From Chloroflexota bacterium (GTDB lineage: Bacteria; Chloroflexota; Anaerolineae; Anaerolineales; Villigracilaceae): DNA of 6,699 bases. A program made the position numbers and the translations under genes. Where the stretch lies: the NCBI GenBank assembly GCA_016875755.1, contig VGOX01000127.1, forward strand, positions 1 to 6,699, given 5' to 3'. Shown here in pieces: positions 1 to 6,441 of the stretch (positions within the stretch are counted from its first letter, which is position 1; each line of letters opens with the position of its first letter). Below the pieces are notes generated by a model. That model was not told where the DNA came from, did no database searches, and saw nothing but the letters and a program-made list of their open reading frames with translations.

Positions 1-710
1 TGGTCTTCATGCTCATCACGACCATCCTGCTCATCAAAGATCTGTCGCAACCCAAACGATTCCTCAACATTTTGCTGCGCCCGCAATGGAAATCATGGGT
101 GGCGCGCGGCGCGTACATCATGGTCACATTCACGGCGGTGGCTGGGTTGTGGTGGCTGCTCGAAGCGGGCGCATTCTGGAACATCCTCCCTGCGGATTTT
201 GTAGCAAGCATTCGCCCCATCGCCGCGTGGATCGTCTTCCCGTTTGGGTTGGGAGTGGTTATTTATACCGCCTTCTTGCTCGGTCAAGCCGAAGGGCGCG
301 ACATGTGGCAGAGCAATTTACTGCCCTTCCAATTGCTGTCACAATCTGCAATGGTTGCAAGCGGCGTGTTCTTCGTCCTGAATCTCTTCGTCAACTTCCC
401 CGCTGACCTGACTGCTTTGCTGACTGTTCTCTTCCCTGCCAGTATCGCCGTAAATTTGTTGATGACCTTCGCGGGCAAACTCAATTCTTTCCCCACCGAC
501 ACTGCCATGCTCGCCTCCCGTGAAATGACCCACGGCAAATTCCGCAACCATTACTGGTGGGGCGGCATCGCGCTTGGACATGTCATTCCGCTCGCGCTGA
601 TGATCGCCTTCGCGCCCGCACTGCCCGTTGCCGTTTTTGCCACACTCGTCGGCTTGTTCTTCTATGAATACGCCTTCGTGATGGCGCCGCAGTACATTCC
701 GAATTCGTAA
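1..710 (+). CDS. NrfD/PsrC-family quinone-interacting membrane subunit, 3' part
   Basis: This is the C-terminal part of an integral membrane subunit of the NrfD/PsrC (polysulfide reductase membrane subunit) family, which passes electrons between the quinone pool and a partner Fe-S/molybdenum enzyme. The reading frame is already open at the left edge (codon phase 3-5) and ends at TAA 708-710. The ATG at 9 is probably internal, because family members are usually longer (about 300-450 residues) and the sequence begins inside a transmembrane helix. A family-like loop follows (DLSQPKRF, then RPQWKSWVARGAY). About six further hydrophobic segments follow, separated by short loops, and the end FFYEYAFVMAPQYIPNS matches the usual 'YE-x(3)-V-x-A-x-Q-x(3)-S' type of NrfD terminus. 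The molybdopterin catalytic gene follows on the same strand, so the two probably form one complex. An Fe-S subunit is likely encoded upstream (inference). The family call is firm; the substrate is unknown. Confidence 0.88.
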   Translation, partial: VFMLITTILLIKDLSQPKRFLNILLRPQWKSWVARGAYIMVTFTAVAGLWWLLEAGAFWNILPADFVASIRPIAAWIVFPFGLGVVIYTAFLLGQAEGRDMWQSNLLPFQLLSQSAMVASGVFFVLNLFVNFPADLTALLTVLFPASIAVNLLMTFAGKLNSFPTDTAMLASREMTHGKFRNHYWWGGIALGHVIPLALMIAFAPALPVAVFATLVGLFFYEYAFVMAPQYIPNS

Positions 711-714
711 CACT

Positions 715-809
715 CCCTCACCCTAACCCTCTCCCATAGGGAGAGGGGATTTGGCTGCTCTTCTGACTCGGCTCCCTTCTCCCCTCGGGAGAAGGGTTGG
801 GGATGAGGG
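715..809. repeat. 95-bp palindromic repeat element with terminal inverted repeats
   Basis: The ends are imperfect inverted copies of each other: CCCTCACCCTAACCCTCTCCC at 715-735 is matched by the reverse complement of 787-809. Each end also folds on its own. At the left, CCCTCTCCC (727-735) pairs with GGGAGAGGG (739-747) across a 3-nt loop. At the right, CCCTTCTCCC (774-783) pairs with GGGAGAAGGG (787-796), also across 3 nt. The layout resembles the small non-coding palindromic repeats (REP/MITE-like) that are dispersed in many bacterial genomes. It lies between two probable operon partners and its right end supplies the spurious TTG (797) and ATG (803) start candidates of the next frame. That it is repeated genome-wide is an inference, since only one copy is in this window. 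Confidence 0.8.
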
Positions 810-847
810 TGAACGCCAAGCATCGAATAACGATTATCGAGAAACCA

Positions 848-3778
848 ATGACACAGACAAAAATCCCTCAAACCTCCGCAGGCACCGCCGTCCCGCAATT
901 CACGGACTCTGATCGCAAGCCCATCAAACTGACTGAAGTCGTCCACGAGGATGGGCGCATCAGCCAGTATCCCCCAACTGACGTATGGGATGAATGGGTC
1001 GAGTGGGATGGCAAGGAGTGGCCCAAGAAAGTAGCGCGGCGTTACACGCTCGTGCCAACCGTCTGCTTCAACTGCGAATCTGCGTGCGGACTTCTCGCCT
1101 ACGTGGACAAGGATACCTACGAGATCCGCAAGTTCGAAGGCAACCCCGTCCACCCTGGCTCACGCGGACGTAACTGCGCCAAGGGACCCGCGACTCATAA
1201 CCAAGTCTATGACCCCGAAAGAATTCTTTATCCGCTGAAACGAGTCGGAAAGCGTGGTGAAGGCAAATGGGAGCAAATTTCCTGGGAGCAGGCGCTCTCT
1301 GAAATCGCAGAGAAAATGCGCGAGAGCAAGAAACGCCGTCCGAATGGGATCGTCTATCACGTCGGTCGCCCTGGCGAAGACGGATACACCAACCGCATCG
1401 TTCAAGCATGGGGCATGGACGGTCACAACAGCCACACTAACATCTGCTCATCATCGGCGCGTGCAGGCTATAACTTCTGGCTCGGGCAGGATCGTCCCAG
1501 CCCAGACTTTGCGAACGCGCGAGTGATCCTGCTGATCTCAAGTCACCTCGAAACGGGACATTACTTCAACCCGCATGCCCAGCGCATCATCGAAGCCAAA
1601 ACGGATGGTGCGAAACTCATCACTTTTGACCCTCGCTTGAGCAACACCGCTTCCATGAGTGACGTCTGGCTGCCGACCTACCCGGGTAGTGAAAATACAA
1701 TTCTGCTTTCGATCGCGAATCATCTGATCCAAAATAATTTATACAACAAAGACTTCATGCAGAAATGGGTCAACTGGAAGGAAACACTGAGTGCAGTTGT
1801 CAGTGGGCAGTTGACAGTTAACAGCAGTGAACTTTCAGAAAAGATTCGAACTGCATTAGCAACACCCAAAGACCTTCGACCTTCGACTTTTGACAATGAA
1901 TTATTCAACCTGTTCGACGCGCTTCTGAAAGACCTCTACGCCGAATACACCTTCGAACGTGCCGCACAAGAATCAGAAGTGCCGATCGAGCGAATTCAAG
2001 AAACGGCGCGACTGGTTGCTAATTGCGAAGGCAAACTTGCCACACACGTTTGGCGCAGTGCTAGCGTCGGCAATTTGGGTGGATGGCAAGTGGCGCGCTG
2101 CTTGCTCTTCCTCAACGTGTTGACGGGCAGTATCGGCAACAAGGGCGGCACGTCGATGACGGGTTGGAATAAGTTCGTGCCCAAGCCGTTCAAAGGTGCG
2201 CCCGCTCCAGAAACATGGAACGAACTGCACTACCCTATCGAGTATCCGCTCGCGCATTATGAGATGTCCATTCTTTTGCCGCACATGCTTGAAGAAGGTC
2301 GCGGCGACATTGACGTATATTTCACGCGCGTCTACAACCCGATGTGGGTCAACCCCGATGGCTTCATGTGGCTCAAGGCGCTCAAGGATGAAGACTCAAA
2401 GATCAAATGTTATGTGGCGCTCACGCCCACGTGGAACGAGACCGCATGGTTCGCGGATTATGTTTTGCCCACGGGTCACGGACCTGAGCGTCATGACCTG
2501 ATGAGTCAGGAAACGCACGCGGGTCAGTGGATCGCGTTCCGTCAACCTGTGCGCCGTGTCGCGATGGAACGCGCGGGCATGAAAGTGGACTTTACCTATC
2601 AAGCCAACCCTGGCGAAGTGTGGGAAGAAAACGAGTTCTGGATTCAACTTTCCGCGAAGATGGATCCAGATGGTTCGCTTGGCATTCGTCAGTGGTTCGA
2701 GTCGCCGTATCGCCCTGGTGAGATCATCACCGTGGATGAATACTATCAATGGATCTTTGAGAACTCCGTGCCTGGTCTGCCCGAAGCCGCCGCAAAAGAA
2801 GGATTGACTCCGCTGGCGTACATGCGCAAGTATGGCGTCTTCGAAGTGAAGAAGGAAAATTATTCTCCCTTTGACAAAACGCTTCACACCACGCCTGAGG
2901 CTGGTCTGACCACCGATGAATTTGATCGTGCCCGAGACTCTTCTGGCGCTGTCCTCGGCTTGATGGTGGATGGACAACCCAAGGCGGGCTTTGACACGCC
3001 ATCCAAGAAACTTGAATTCTTCAGCGACACGCTCTCCAATTGGGGCTGGGCTGAAAAAGAGAATGTCATCCCGTGGTCGGTGAAGAGTCACGTTCACCCT
3101 GATACGATCGACCGCTCCAAAGGCGAGATGATTCTGCTTCCCAACTTCCGCTTGCCGACATTGATTCACACGCGCTCGGCAAATGCGAAATGGCTGTATG
3201 AAATCTCGCACAAGAATCCCATTTGGATGAATCCCGAAGACGCGCAACGCCTCGGGCTCGATACAGGCGACCTCGCCAAAGTCGAAACCGAGATCGGTCA
3301 CTTCGTGGATTCGGTTTGGGTCACCGAAGGCATCAAACCTGGCATCATCGCCATCAGCCATCACTTGGGACGCTGGCGTTTGAATGAAGATAAAGGCGTA
3401 AGCAAAGGCTCGTCGAATCTCGTGGAACTTCACGATGACGGCAAAGGCGGATTCCTCATGCGCGTCGTCCACGGCGGCAAAGCATGGGAGTCGTCCGACC
3501 CCGACACCAGCCGCATCTGGTGGAGCAACGTCGGCGTGAACCAGAACCTCGCCCATGCGGTTCATCCTGATCCGATAAGTGGTGTACATTGCTGGCTGCA
3601 AAAGGTGTTCAAGGTCAGCAAAGCAGAAGCAGGCGAAAAAGCAGGCGACCTTTTCGTGGATACAAATAAATCGATGGAGAAGTACCGCGAATGGCTCGCT
3701 CTTACGCGCCCCGCAGATAAGGTCAGCCCGGACGGCAATCGCAGACCGATGTGGTTGTCCCGTCCGCTCAGCCGGTGA
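848..3778 (+). CDS. Molybdopterin (DMSO reductase/CISM family) oxidoreductase catalytic subunit
   Basis: This encodes a 976-residue catalytic subunit of the complex iron-sulfur molybdoenzymes. Near the N-terminus a four-cysteine [4Fe-4S] motif, C-x2-C-x3-C-x29-C (C73, C76, C80, C110), is followed by AKG, as in family members. The HTNICSSS stretch places C200 as the likely molybdenum ligand. The central region carries conserved family blocks (FDPRLSNTA, YNPMWVNPDG, ETAWFADYVLP, GPERHDLMSQETHAG). The C-terminal molybdopterin-dinucleotide-binding domain starts near residue 759 and includes ISHHLGRWRL. I chose ATG 848: a weak GAG lies 6 nt upstream, and earlier in-frame starts (797, 803) fall inside the repeat element. 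No twin-arginine signal is visible, so either the enzyme is cytoplasmic-facing or it is exported with a partner. With the NrfD-type gene upstream it probably forms a quinone-linked reductase or oxidase. The four-cysteine pattern recalls the PsrA/PhsA/arsenate-reductase side of the superfamily, but the substrate cannot be assigned. Confidence 0.93.
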   Translation: MTQTKIPQTSAGTAVPQFTDSDRKPIKLTEVVHEDGRISQYPPTDVWDEWVEWDGKEWPKKVARRYTLVPTVCFNCESACGLLAYVDKDTYEIRKFEGNPVHPGSRGRNCAKGPATHNQVYDPERILYPLKRVGKRGEGKWEQISWEQALSEIAEKMRESKKRRPNGIVYHVGRPGEDGYTNRIVQAWGMDGHNSHTNICSSSARAGYNFWLGQDRPSPDFANARVILLISSHLETGHYFNPHAQRIIEAKTDGAKLITFDPRLSNTASMSDVWLPTYPGSENTILLSIANHLIQNNLYNKDFMQKWVNWKETLSAVVSGQLTVNSSELSEKIRTALATPKDLRPSTFDNELFNLFDALLKDLYAEYTFERAAQESEVPIERIQETARLVANCEGKLATHVWRSASVGNLGGWQVARCLLFLNVLTGSIGNKGGTSMTGWNKFVPKPFKGAPAPETWNELHYPIEYPLAHYEMSILLPHMLEEGRGDIDVYFTRVYNPMWVNPDGFMWLKALKDEDSKIKCYVALTPTWNETAWFADYVLPTGHGPERHDLMSQETHAGQWIAFRQPVRRVAMERAGMKVDFTYQANPGEVWEENEFWIQLSAKMDPDGSLGIRQWFESPYRPGEIITVDEYYQWIFENSVPGLPEAAAKEGLTPLAYMRKYGVFEVKKENYSPFDKTLHTTPEAGLTTDEFDRARDSSGAVLGLMVDGQPKAGFDTPSKKLEFFSDTLSNWGWAEKENVIPWSVKSHVHPDTIDRSKGEMILLPNFRLPTLIHTRSANAKWLYEISHKNPIWMNPEDAQRLGLDTGDLAKVETEIGHFVDSVWVTEGIKPGIIAISHHLGRWRLNEDKGVSKGSSNLVELHDDGKGGFLMRVVHGGKAWESSDPDTSRIWWSNVGVNQNLAHAVHPDPISGVHCWLQKVFKVSKAEAGEKAGDLFVDTNKSMEKYREWLALTRPADKVSPDGNRRPMWLSRPLSR
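1794..1898 (+). repeat. Degenerate 7-bp tandem repeats inside the molybdoenzyme gene
   Basis: Two short heptamer arrays lie in the coding sequence. The first has units CAGTTGT (1794), CAGTGGG (1801), CAGTTGA (1808) and CAGTTAA (1815), plus a shifted CAGTGAA (1825). The second has GACCTTC (1871), GACCTTC (1878), GACTTTT (1885) and GACAATG (1892). They encode roughly residues 316-328 and 342-351, between the conserved WVNW (307-310) and LYAEYT (363-368) blocks, and the reading frame stays open throughout. Heptameric short tandem repeats of this look are usually intergenic in bacteria such as cyanobacteria, so this reads as an insertion or expansion tolerated in a surface loop (inference). Confidence 0.72.
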
Positions 3779-3807
3779 AAGAGGCGTACAAGTTACCGAA
3801 ATAAAAT

Positions 3808-3834
3808 GTAGAGCGGGATAATATCCCGCTCTAC
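3808..3834. repeat. 27-bp perfect hairpin (12-bp arms), palindromic repeat or terminator
   Basis: GTAGAGCGGGAT (3808-3819) and ATCCCGCTCTAC (3823-3834) pair perfectly around a 3-nt AAT loop, 30 bp after the molybdoenzyme stop codon. On the + strand the hairpin is followed by TAAAACG, not a T-run. On the - strand it is followed by ATTTTATTT, which would better suit a terminator for leftward transcription, yet no leftward gene ends here. The sequence resembles dispersed palindromes of the 'GTAGAG...CTCTAC' type, so a genomic repeat with possible mRNA 3'-end stabilising or terminating effect is the best reading. Confidence 0.72.
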
Positions 3835-3969
3835 TAAAACGTAACGAAAGCAGTACGAAGCAATCTCTGCTACGGGTGTAGACTCAGTTACAGCGCAAGA
3901 AAAAATTTCAGAAACAGAATCAACTCTCAGTTAAGTCTGAGGCGGTTCTTTATCCAGAAAGAAAAAACA
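3835..3969. other. Spacer upstream of the DUF2270-like gene, possible degraded repeat
   Basis: No gene is seen in this 135-bp stretch. CGAAGCAATCTC at 3856-3867, with AGCAG (3849-3853) and CTGCT (3867-3871) as flanking arms, resembles the core of a widespread bacterial palindromic repeat and may be a decayed copy. A second small stem, CTCAG-TTAAGT-CTGAG, lies at 3926-3941, and CTCAGTTA-like words occur at both 3884-3892 and 3926-3933. I could not identify a convincing -35/-10 pair, although a promoter is expected here because the hairpin and distance separate this gene from the upstream pair. Confidence 0.3.
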
Positions 3970-5055
3970 ATGGCAGTTAAAAAATCCACACGAACAAAAT
4001 CAAAACCCATACAGGAAGAATCCATCCCAGCCGAAGAGCCGGTATGGACGTATCGCGGATATCACCTTGGAAGCAGTGAGTTTGTTACGGCGATGGTGCA
4101 TTTCTTCCGCGCCGAAATTCAACGCGCGAACGTCTGGCGCACGCGGTTGGATACGACCACAAACTGGGCAGTGGTTGCCACGGGTGCAACCCTTTCGATT
4201 GCATTCAGCCAGGCGAACGTTCATCATGCGATCATCCTGCTGAATACCTTGCTGGTGTTGTGGTTTTTATTTATCGAAGCGCGGCGGTATCGTTACTATG
4301 AGTTGTGGAGTTATCGCGTGCGCCTGATGGAAACGGATTTTTATGCGGCAATGCTTGTTCCCCCATTTCATCCCTCGCCCGAATGGGCGGAGAACCTCGC
4401 TGAAAATTTGCTCACACCGAGTTTTCCGATTTCCATGTGGGAGGCATTTGGCAGGCGTTTACGCAGAAATTATTTGTGGATATTTTTGATCCTGCTTGCT
4501 TCATGGATCGCAAAGATTTGGCTCTTTCCCGAATCGCCAAAGGATGTGACGGAATTCATGGAGCGGGCATCTGTGGGTCCCGCCTCGGGTGAGGTGATGG
4601 TGTTGCTGGGCGTGGCGTTCTACCTTTTCCTTACAGTCTTTGCAATTGCGACTATCAACATGACCCGCGCCACGGGCGAGATCCTGCCGCGTTTTGGCGA
4701 TGAAACCGCGCCCGCTGCGCCATCGGAACAGGGCAAGCACCGGGGTCTGCGCGCGTTACTCGCCCCGCGCCGCCGACGCCGTCAACTGTTGGCGCTCATC
4801 ATCACGGATAAAACCGAAGAGGTATCCAACCGCATCCTCACCGATCTCAAACGCGGCGTGACCGCCATGCAGGGCAAGGGCATGTATACAGGCGCAAACC
4901 GCTCGATTCTGATGTGCGCCTTGACCATTACCGAAGCGCATAACTTGAAAAACGCCGTTGCCAAGGAAGACCCCAAAGCAGTTGTCATTGTTTCACCTGC
5001 GCAGGAAATTCTGGGCGGCGGGTTCGCCCCGCTGGAAGAAGACAAAAAGAAATGA
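3970..5055 (+). CDS. DUF2270-like membrane protein with C-terminal DUF2179-like domain
   Basis: This encodes a 361-residue protein in two parts. Residues 1-25 are polar and lysine-rich. Residues about 28-240 match the DUF2270 type: an YRG-x-HLGSSEF-x(3)-MVHFFRAE opening, an ARRYRYYELW-x-YRVRLME block near 104-121, and four likely transmembrane helices at about 65-82, 86-102, 167-186 and 207-230. A basic linker (RRRRR, 267-271) leads into residues 273-352, which resemble the DUF2179 domain found at the end of YitT-family membrane proteins: RGVTAMQGKGMYTG, a central CALTITE, DPKAVVIV and the closing EILGGGF. DUF2179 is thought to be a small cytoplasmic ligand-binding domain; its ligand is not established. 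The function is unknown; a membrane sensor or transport-regulating role is only a guess. The start has only a weak GAAAG 8 nt upstream. The gene stands alone on this strand and converges with the lipoprotein gene. Confidence 0.87.
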   Translation: MAVKKSTRTKSKPIQEESIPAEEPVWTYRGYHLGSSEFVTAMVHFFRAEIQRANVWRTRLDTTTNWAVVATGATLSIAFSQANVHHAIILLNTLLVLWFLFIEARRYRYYELWSYRVRLMETDFYAAMLVPPFHPSPEWAENLAENLLTPSFPISMWEAFGRRLRRNYLWIFLILLASWIAKIWLFPESPKDVTEFMERASVGPASGEVMVLLGVAFYLFLTVFAIATINMTRATGEILPRFGDETAPAAPSEQGKHRGLRALLAPRRRRRQLLALIITDKTEEVSNRILTDLKRGVTAMQGKGMYTGANRSILMCALTITEAHNLKNAVAKEDPKAVVIVSPAQEILGGGFAPLEEDKKK

Positions 5056-5150
5056 CCCTTGATGAAATTTTGTCTGCGGCAGACGTTGGGTGCGCACATG
5101 ACGCTCAAATCCTTCCGCCAAAGGTTGGGAGGGAGGAAAGACGAGGATGA
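5052..5150 (+). CDS. Possible 32-residue small ORF, ATGA-coupled to the DUF2270-like gene
   Basis: An ATG at 5052 overlaps the TGA of the preceding gene in the ATGA arrangement typical of translational coupling, and the frame runs 32 codons to TGA 5148-5150. The product begins MTLDEILSAADVGCAHDAQ and ends in a charged, arginine-rich tail. It matches nothing I recognise. It could be a real small protein, the stump of a formerly longer gene, or chance. A GTCTGC-G-GCAGAC palindrome (5072-5084) lies inside it. Confidence is low because length alone gives little support. Confidence 0.2.
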   Translation: MTLDEILSAADVGCAHDAQILPPKVGREERRG

Positions 5151-5156
5151 CTCAAT

Positions 5157-6341
5157 TCAGGGTTGATAAATTCTTGTCTCAGGCTTGAAGGCTGCCCATG
5201 AAAACCAAAAGTGGTTAATGGAGATGACTGGCGTAAGCTGTTTGCCTTTCAATTCTCCTGTAATTGCCTGACCCAGAACATTCCACTCGCTACTTGTTTG
5301 CAAATCGAAGATCTTCCCATCTCTGAATTCAAAATCAAGTATTGAATCATCCACGATTCTTGAGTACGCCACTGCCGAGCCAACATCGCGTCCCTCAGGA
5401 ATATTACTGGTATCCAGCGCTGAAGCGGTTCCTTCTGTCCAGAAGATAGCCACTTCTTCTCCACCCACTGTGTCGTTGATGACATTTTCATTGCTCAAGA
5501 CATTATAAGGATATGCAACTGCTTCATTATTAATTTCAACAGTCAATATACGCGCCATTGGCGGAAGTTGATTAAGGGTCGCACCATCGAATAAGAAAGG
5601 CGTTTGACTGATGTCATCATACCCATAATATGGATTCCTGCCATAGTTGCGTGGGTGACCTGTATCACGTGAAAGTACCTCGCCATCGGGGAATTGCGCT
5701 TTGAAATCTTTCCATGAGATCATAGTGGCAGGATAAAACTCCAATTGTGCGCCTGTGTATTCACCTGTAATCGCGTCGCCTGTTGCCTGTTGCCACCATG
5801 TCTCGGTCTGGCGGTCGTACATGATGAGGTTGCTGTAGCGTAAGCGTCCTGTGGTGCCGAAATCCAAAATCTGCCCATTGAATGTGCGCTTAAAAGCAAT
5901 TGCCGTGTTGCACAGCGGACAGAACGAGACCATCAACGGTTCGCCGCCGAAGGTATCATTCACGATTTCATGCCACATCAGGATTTGGATGGGATAGGCT
6001 TTTGTTTCGTCGTTGGCTTGGACGAAGACGACGGGTTCTCTATCATCCAGCCATTCATCCGCTTCATTCGTGGACTGGAACTTGGGTGCATCTATCGAGG
6101 GAATCCCATCTTTGGGTGGACCTCCCGAAAGAATTTCGCTATACGGCACAGAATGTTTACTGAAGTCGGTGGTGAATTCGTTTTCGGCGCCGAGTGGGGG
6201 AGATTCGGCTGGGAGTAAGGTTAAGGCTGGTTGGGGAGAATCAGGTGCGGGGGAGTCTGATGCGATTTGTGTCGGTTGCGGAGCGGCTGTGCATGCGGTC
6301 AGTATCATCCCGAGGACGAGAATCCAAATCTTTATTTTCAT
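5157..6341 (-). CDS. DUF3179 domain lipoprotein
   Basis: This encodes a 394-residue secreted lipoprotein. The N-terminus has a short basic head, a hydrophobic core and the lipobox LTAC, with C17 as the predicted lipidated cysteine. A Pro/Ser/Ala-rich linker runs to about residue 55. The rest matches DUF3179: GIPSIDAPKF (79-88), AYPIQILMWHEIVNDTFGGE (115-134), SFCPLCNTA (139-147, C141 and C144) and TGHPRNYGRNPYYGYDD. The domain is two related halves: AYP...VNDT.GGE and QATGDAITGE in the first half recur as AYP...INDTVGGE and GQAITGE in the second, which lacks the Cys pair. C141/C144 with H124 could bind a metal or be redox active (inference); no activity is established for the family. A strong AAAGGAG is 5 nt before the ATG. 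The gene diverges from the glutaredoxin-like gene and converges with the DUF2270-like gene. Confidence 0.92.
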   Translation of the reverse strand: MKIKIWILVLGMILTACTAAPQPTQIASDSPAPDSPQPALTLLPAESPPLGAENEFTTDFSKHSVPYSEILSGGPPKDGIPSIDAPKFQSTNEADEWLDDREPVVFVQANDETKAYPIQILMWHEIVNDTFGGEPLMVSFCPLCNTAIAFKRTFNGQILDFGTTGRLRYSNLIMYDRQTETWWQQATGDAITGEYTGAQLEFYPATMISWKDFKAQFPDGEVLSRDTGHPRNYGRNPYYGYDDISQTPFLFDGATLNQLPPMARILTVEINNEAVAYPYNVLSNENVINDTVGGEEVAIFWTEGTASALDTSNIPEGRDVGSAVAYSRIVDDSILDFEFRDGKIFDLQTSSEWNVLGQAITGELKGKQLTPVISINHFWFSWAAFKPETRIYQP

Positions 6342-6346
6342 AGCGT

Positions 6347-6353
6347 CTCCTTT
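6347..6353 (-). promoter_or_regulatory. Ribosome binding site of the DUF3179 gene
   Basis: Read on the - strand, AAAGGAG sits 5 nt before the ATG at 6341. It is a strong Shine-Dalgarno match and fixes the start just ahead of the lipoprotein signal peptide. Confidence 0.8.
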
Positions 6354-6381
6354 GTGGGTTTGAGTGAAAAGATCAATGCTT

Positions 6382-6398
6382 TCTTACGAAATGTAAGA
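6382..6398. promoter_or_regulatory. Inverted repeat in the divergent spacer, candidate operator
   Basis: TCTTAC-GAAAT-GTAAGA is a perfect 6-bp dyad with a 5-bp spacer, placed midway between the two divergent start codons (41 bp from the lipoprotein start, 44 bp from the glutaredoxin-like start). Its size and position fit a binding site for a dimeric helix-turn-helix regulator acting on both genes. No known regulator's consensus is claimed, and I found no clean -35/-10 elements on either strand. Confidence 0.35.
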
Positions 6399-6427
6399 GT
6401 TTGCTCATCTTGTGTTTCAGATATAGT

Positions 6428-6433
6428 AAGGAG
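6428..6433 (+). promoter_or_regulatory. Ribosome binding site of the glutaredoxin-like gene
   Basis: AAGGAG lies 8 nt upstream of ATG 6442. It is a strong Shine-Dalgarno match and supports this start, whose second codon onward begins the first beta strand of the thioredoxin fold. Confidence 0.8.
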
Positions 6434-6441
6434 TTACACAC

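Noticed and set aside
715..809. Hairpin pair as a rho-independent terminator between the two redox genes
   Set aside because: Neither stem is followed by a T-run on the + strand, and the paired-end layout fits a repeat element better.
797..847. Upstream start (TTG 797 or ATG 803) adding up to 17 residues to the molybdoenzyme
   Set aside because: Both codons lie inside the right arm of the repeat element and lack a ribosome binding site; ATG 848 precedes the first polar, plausible N-terminus.
662..1153. 163-codon antisense frame spanning the repeat and the molybdoenzyme start
   Set aside because: It crosses the repeat element and the ends of two genuine genes, with no domain or start signal.
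1794..1898. CRISPR-like repeat array
   Set aside because: Units are only 7 bp, directly abutting, degenerate and inside a continuous coding frame, with no spacers.
2396..3601. Long open antisense frame (about 400 codons) on the - strand within the molybdoenzyme gene
   Set aside because: It lies wholly opposite a strongly conserved coding region, has no recognisable domain, and its His/Arg/Val/Phe-rich composition is that of the complement of a real gene.
5056..5156. Bidirectional terminator between the convergent genes
   Set aside because: Only a 6-bp palindrome with a 1-nt centre (5072-5084) and a poor C/G-rich pairing near 5110-5136 are present, neither with a T-rich tail.
6400..6428. TTGCTC/TATAGT as promoter of the redoxin gene
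   Set aside because: The spacing is short (about 15 bp) and the -10 would overlap the ribosome binding site, placing the transcript start downstream of it.
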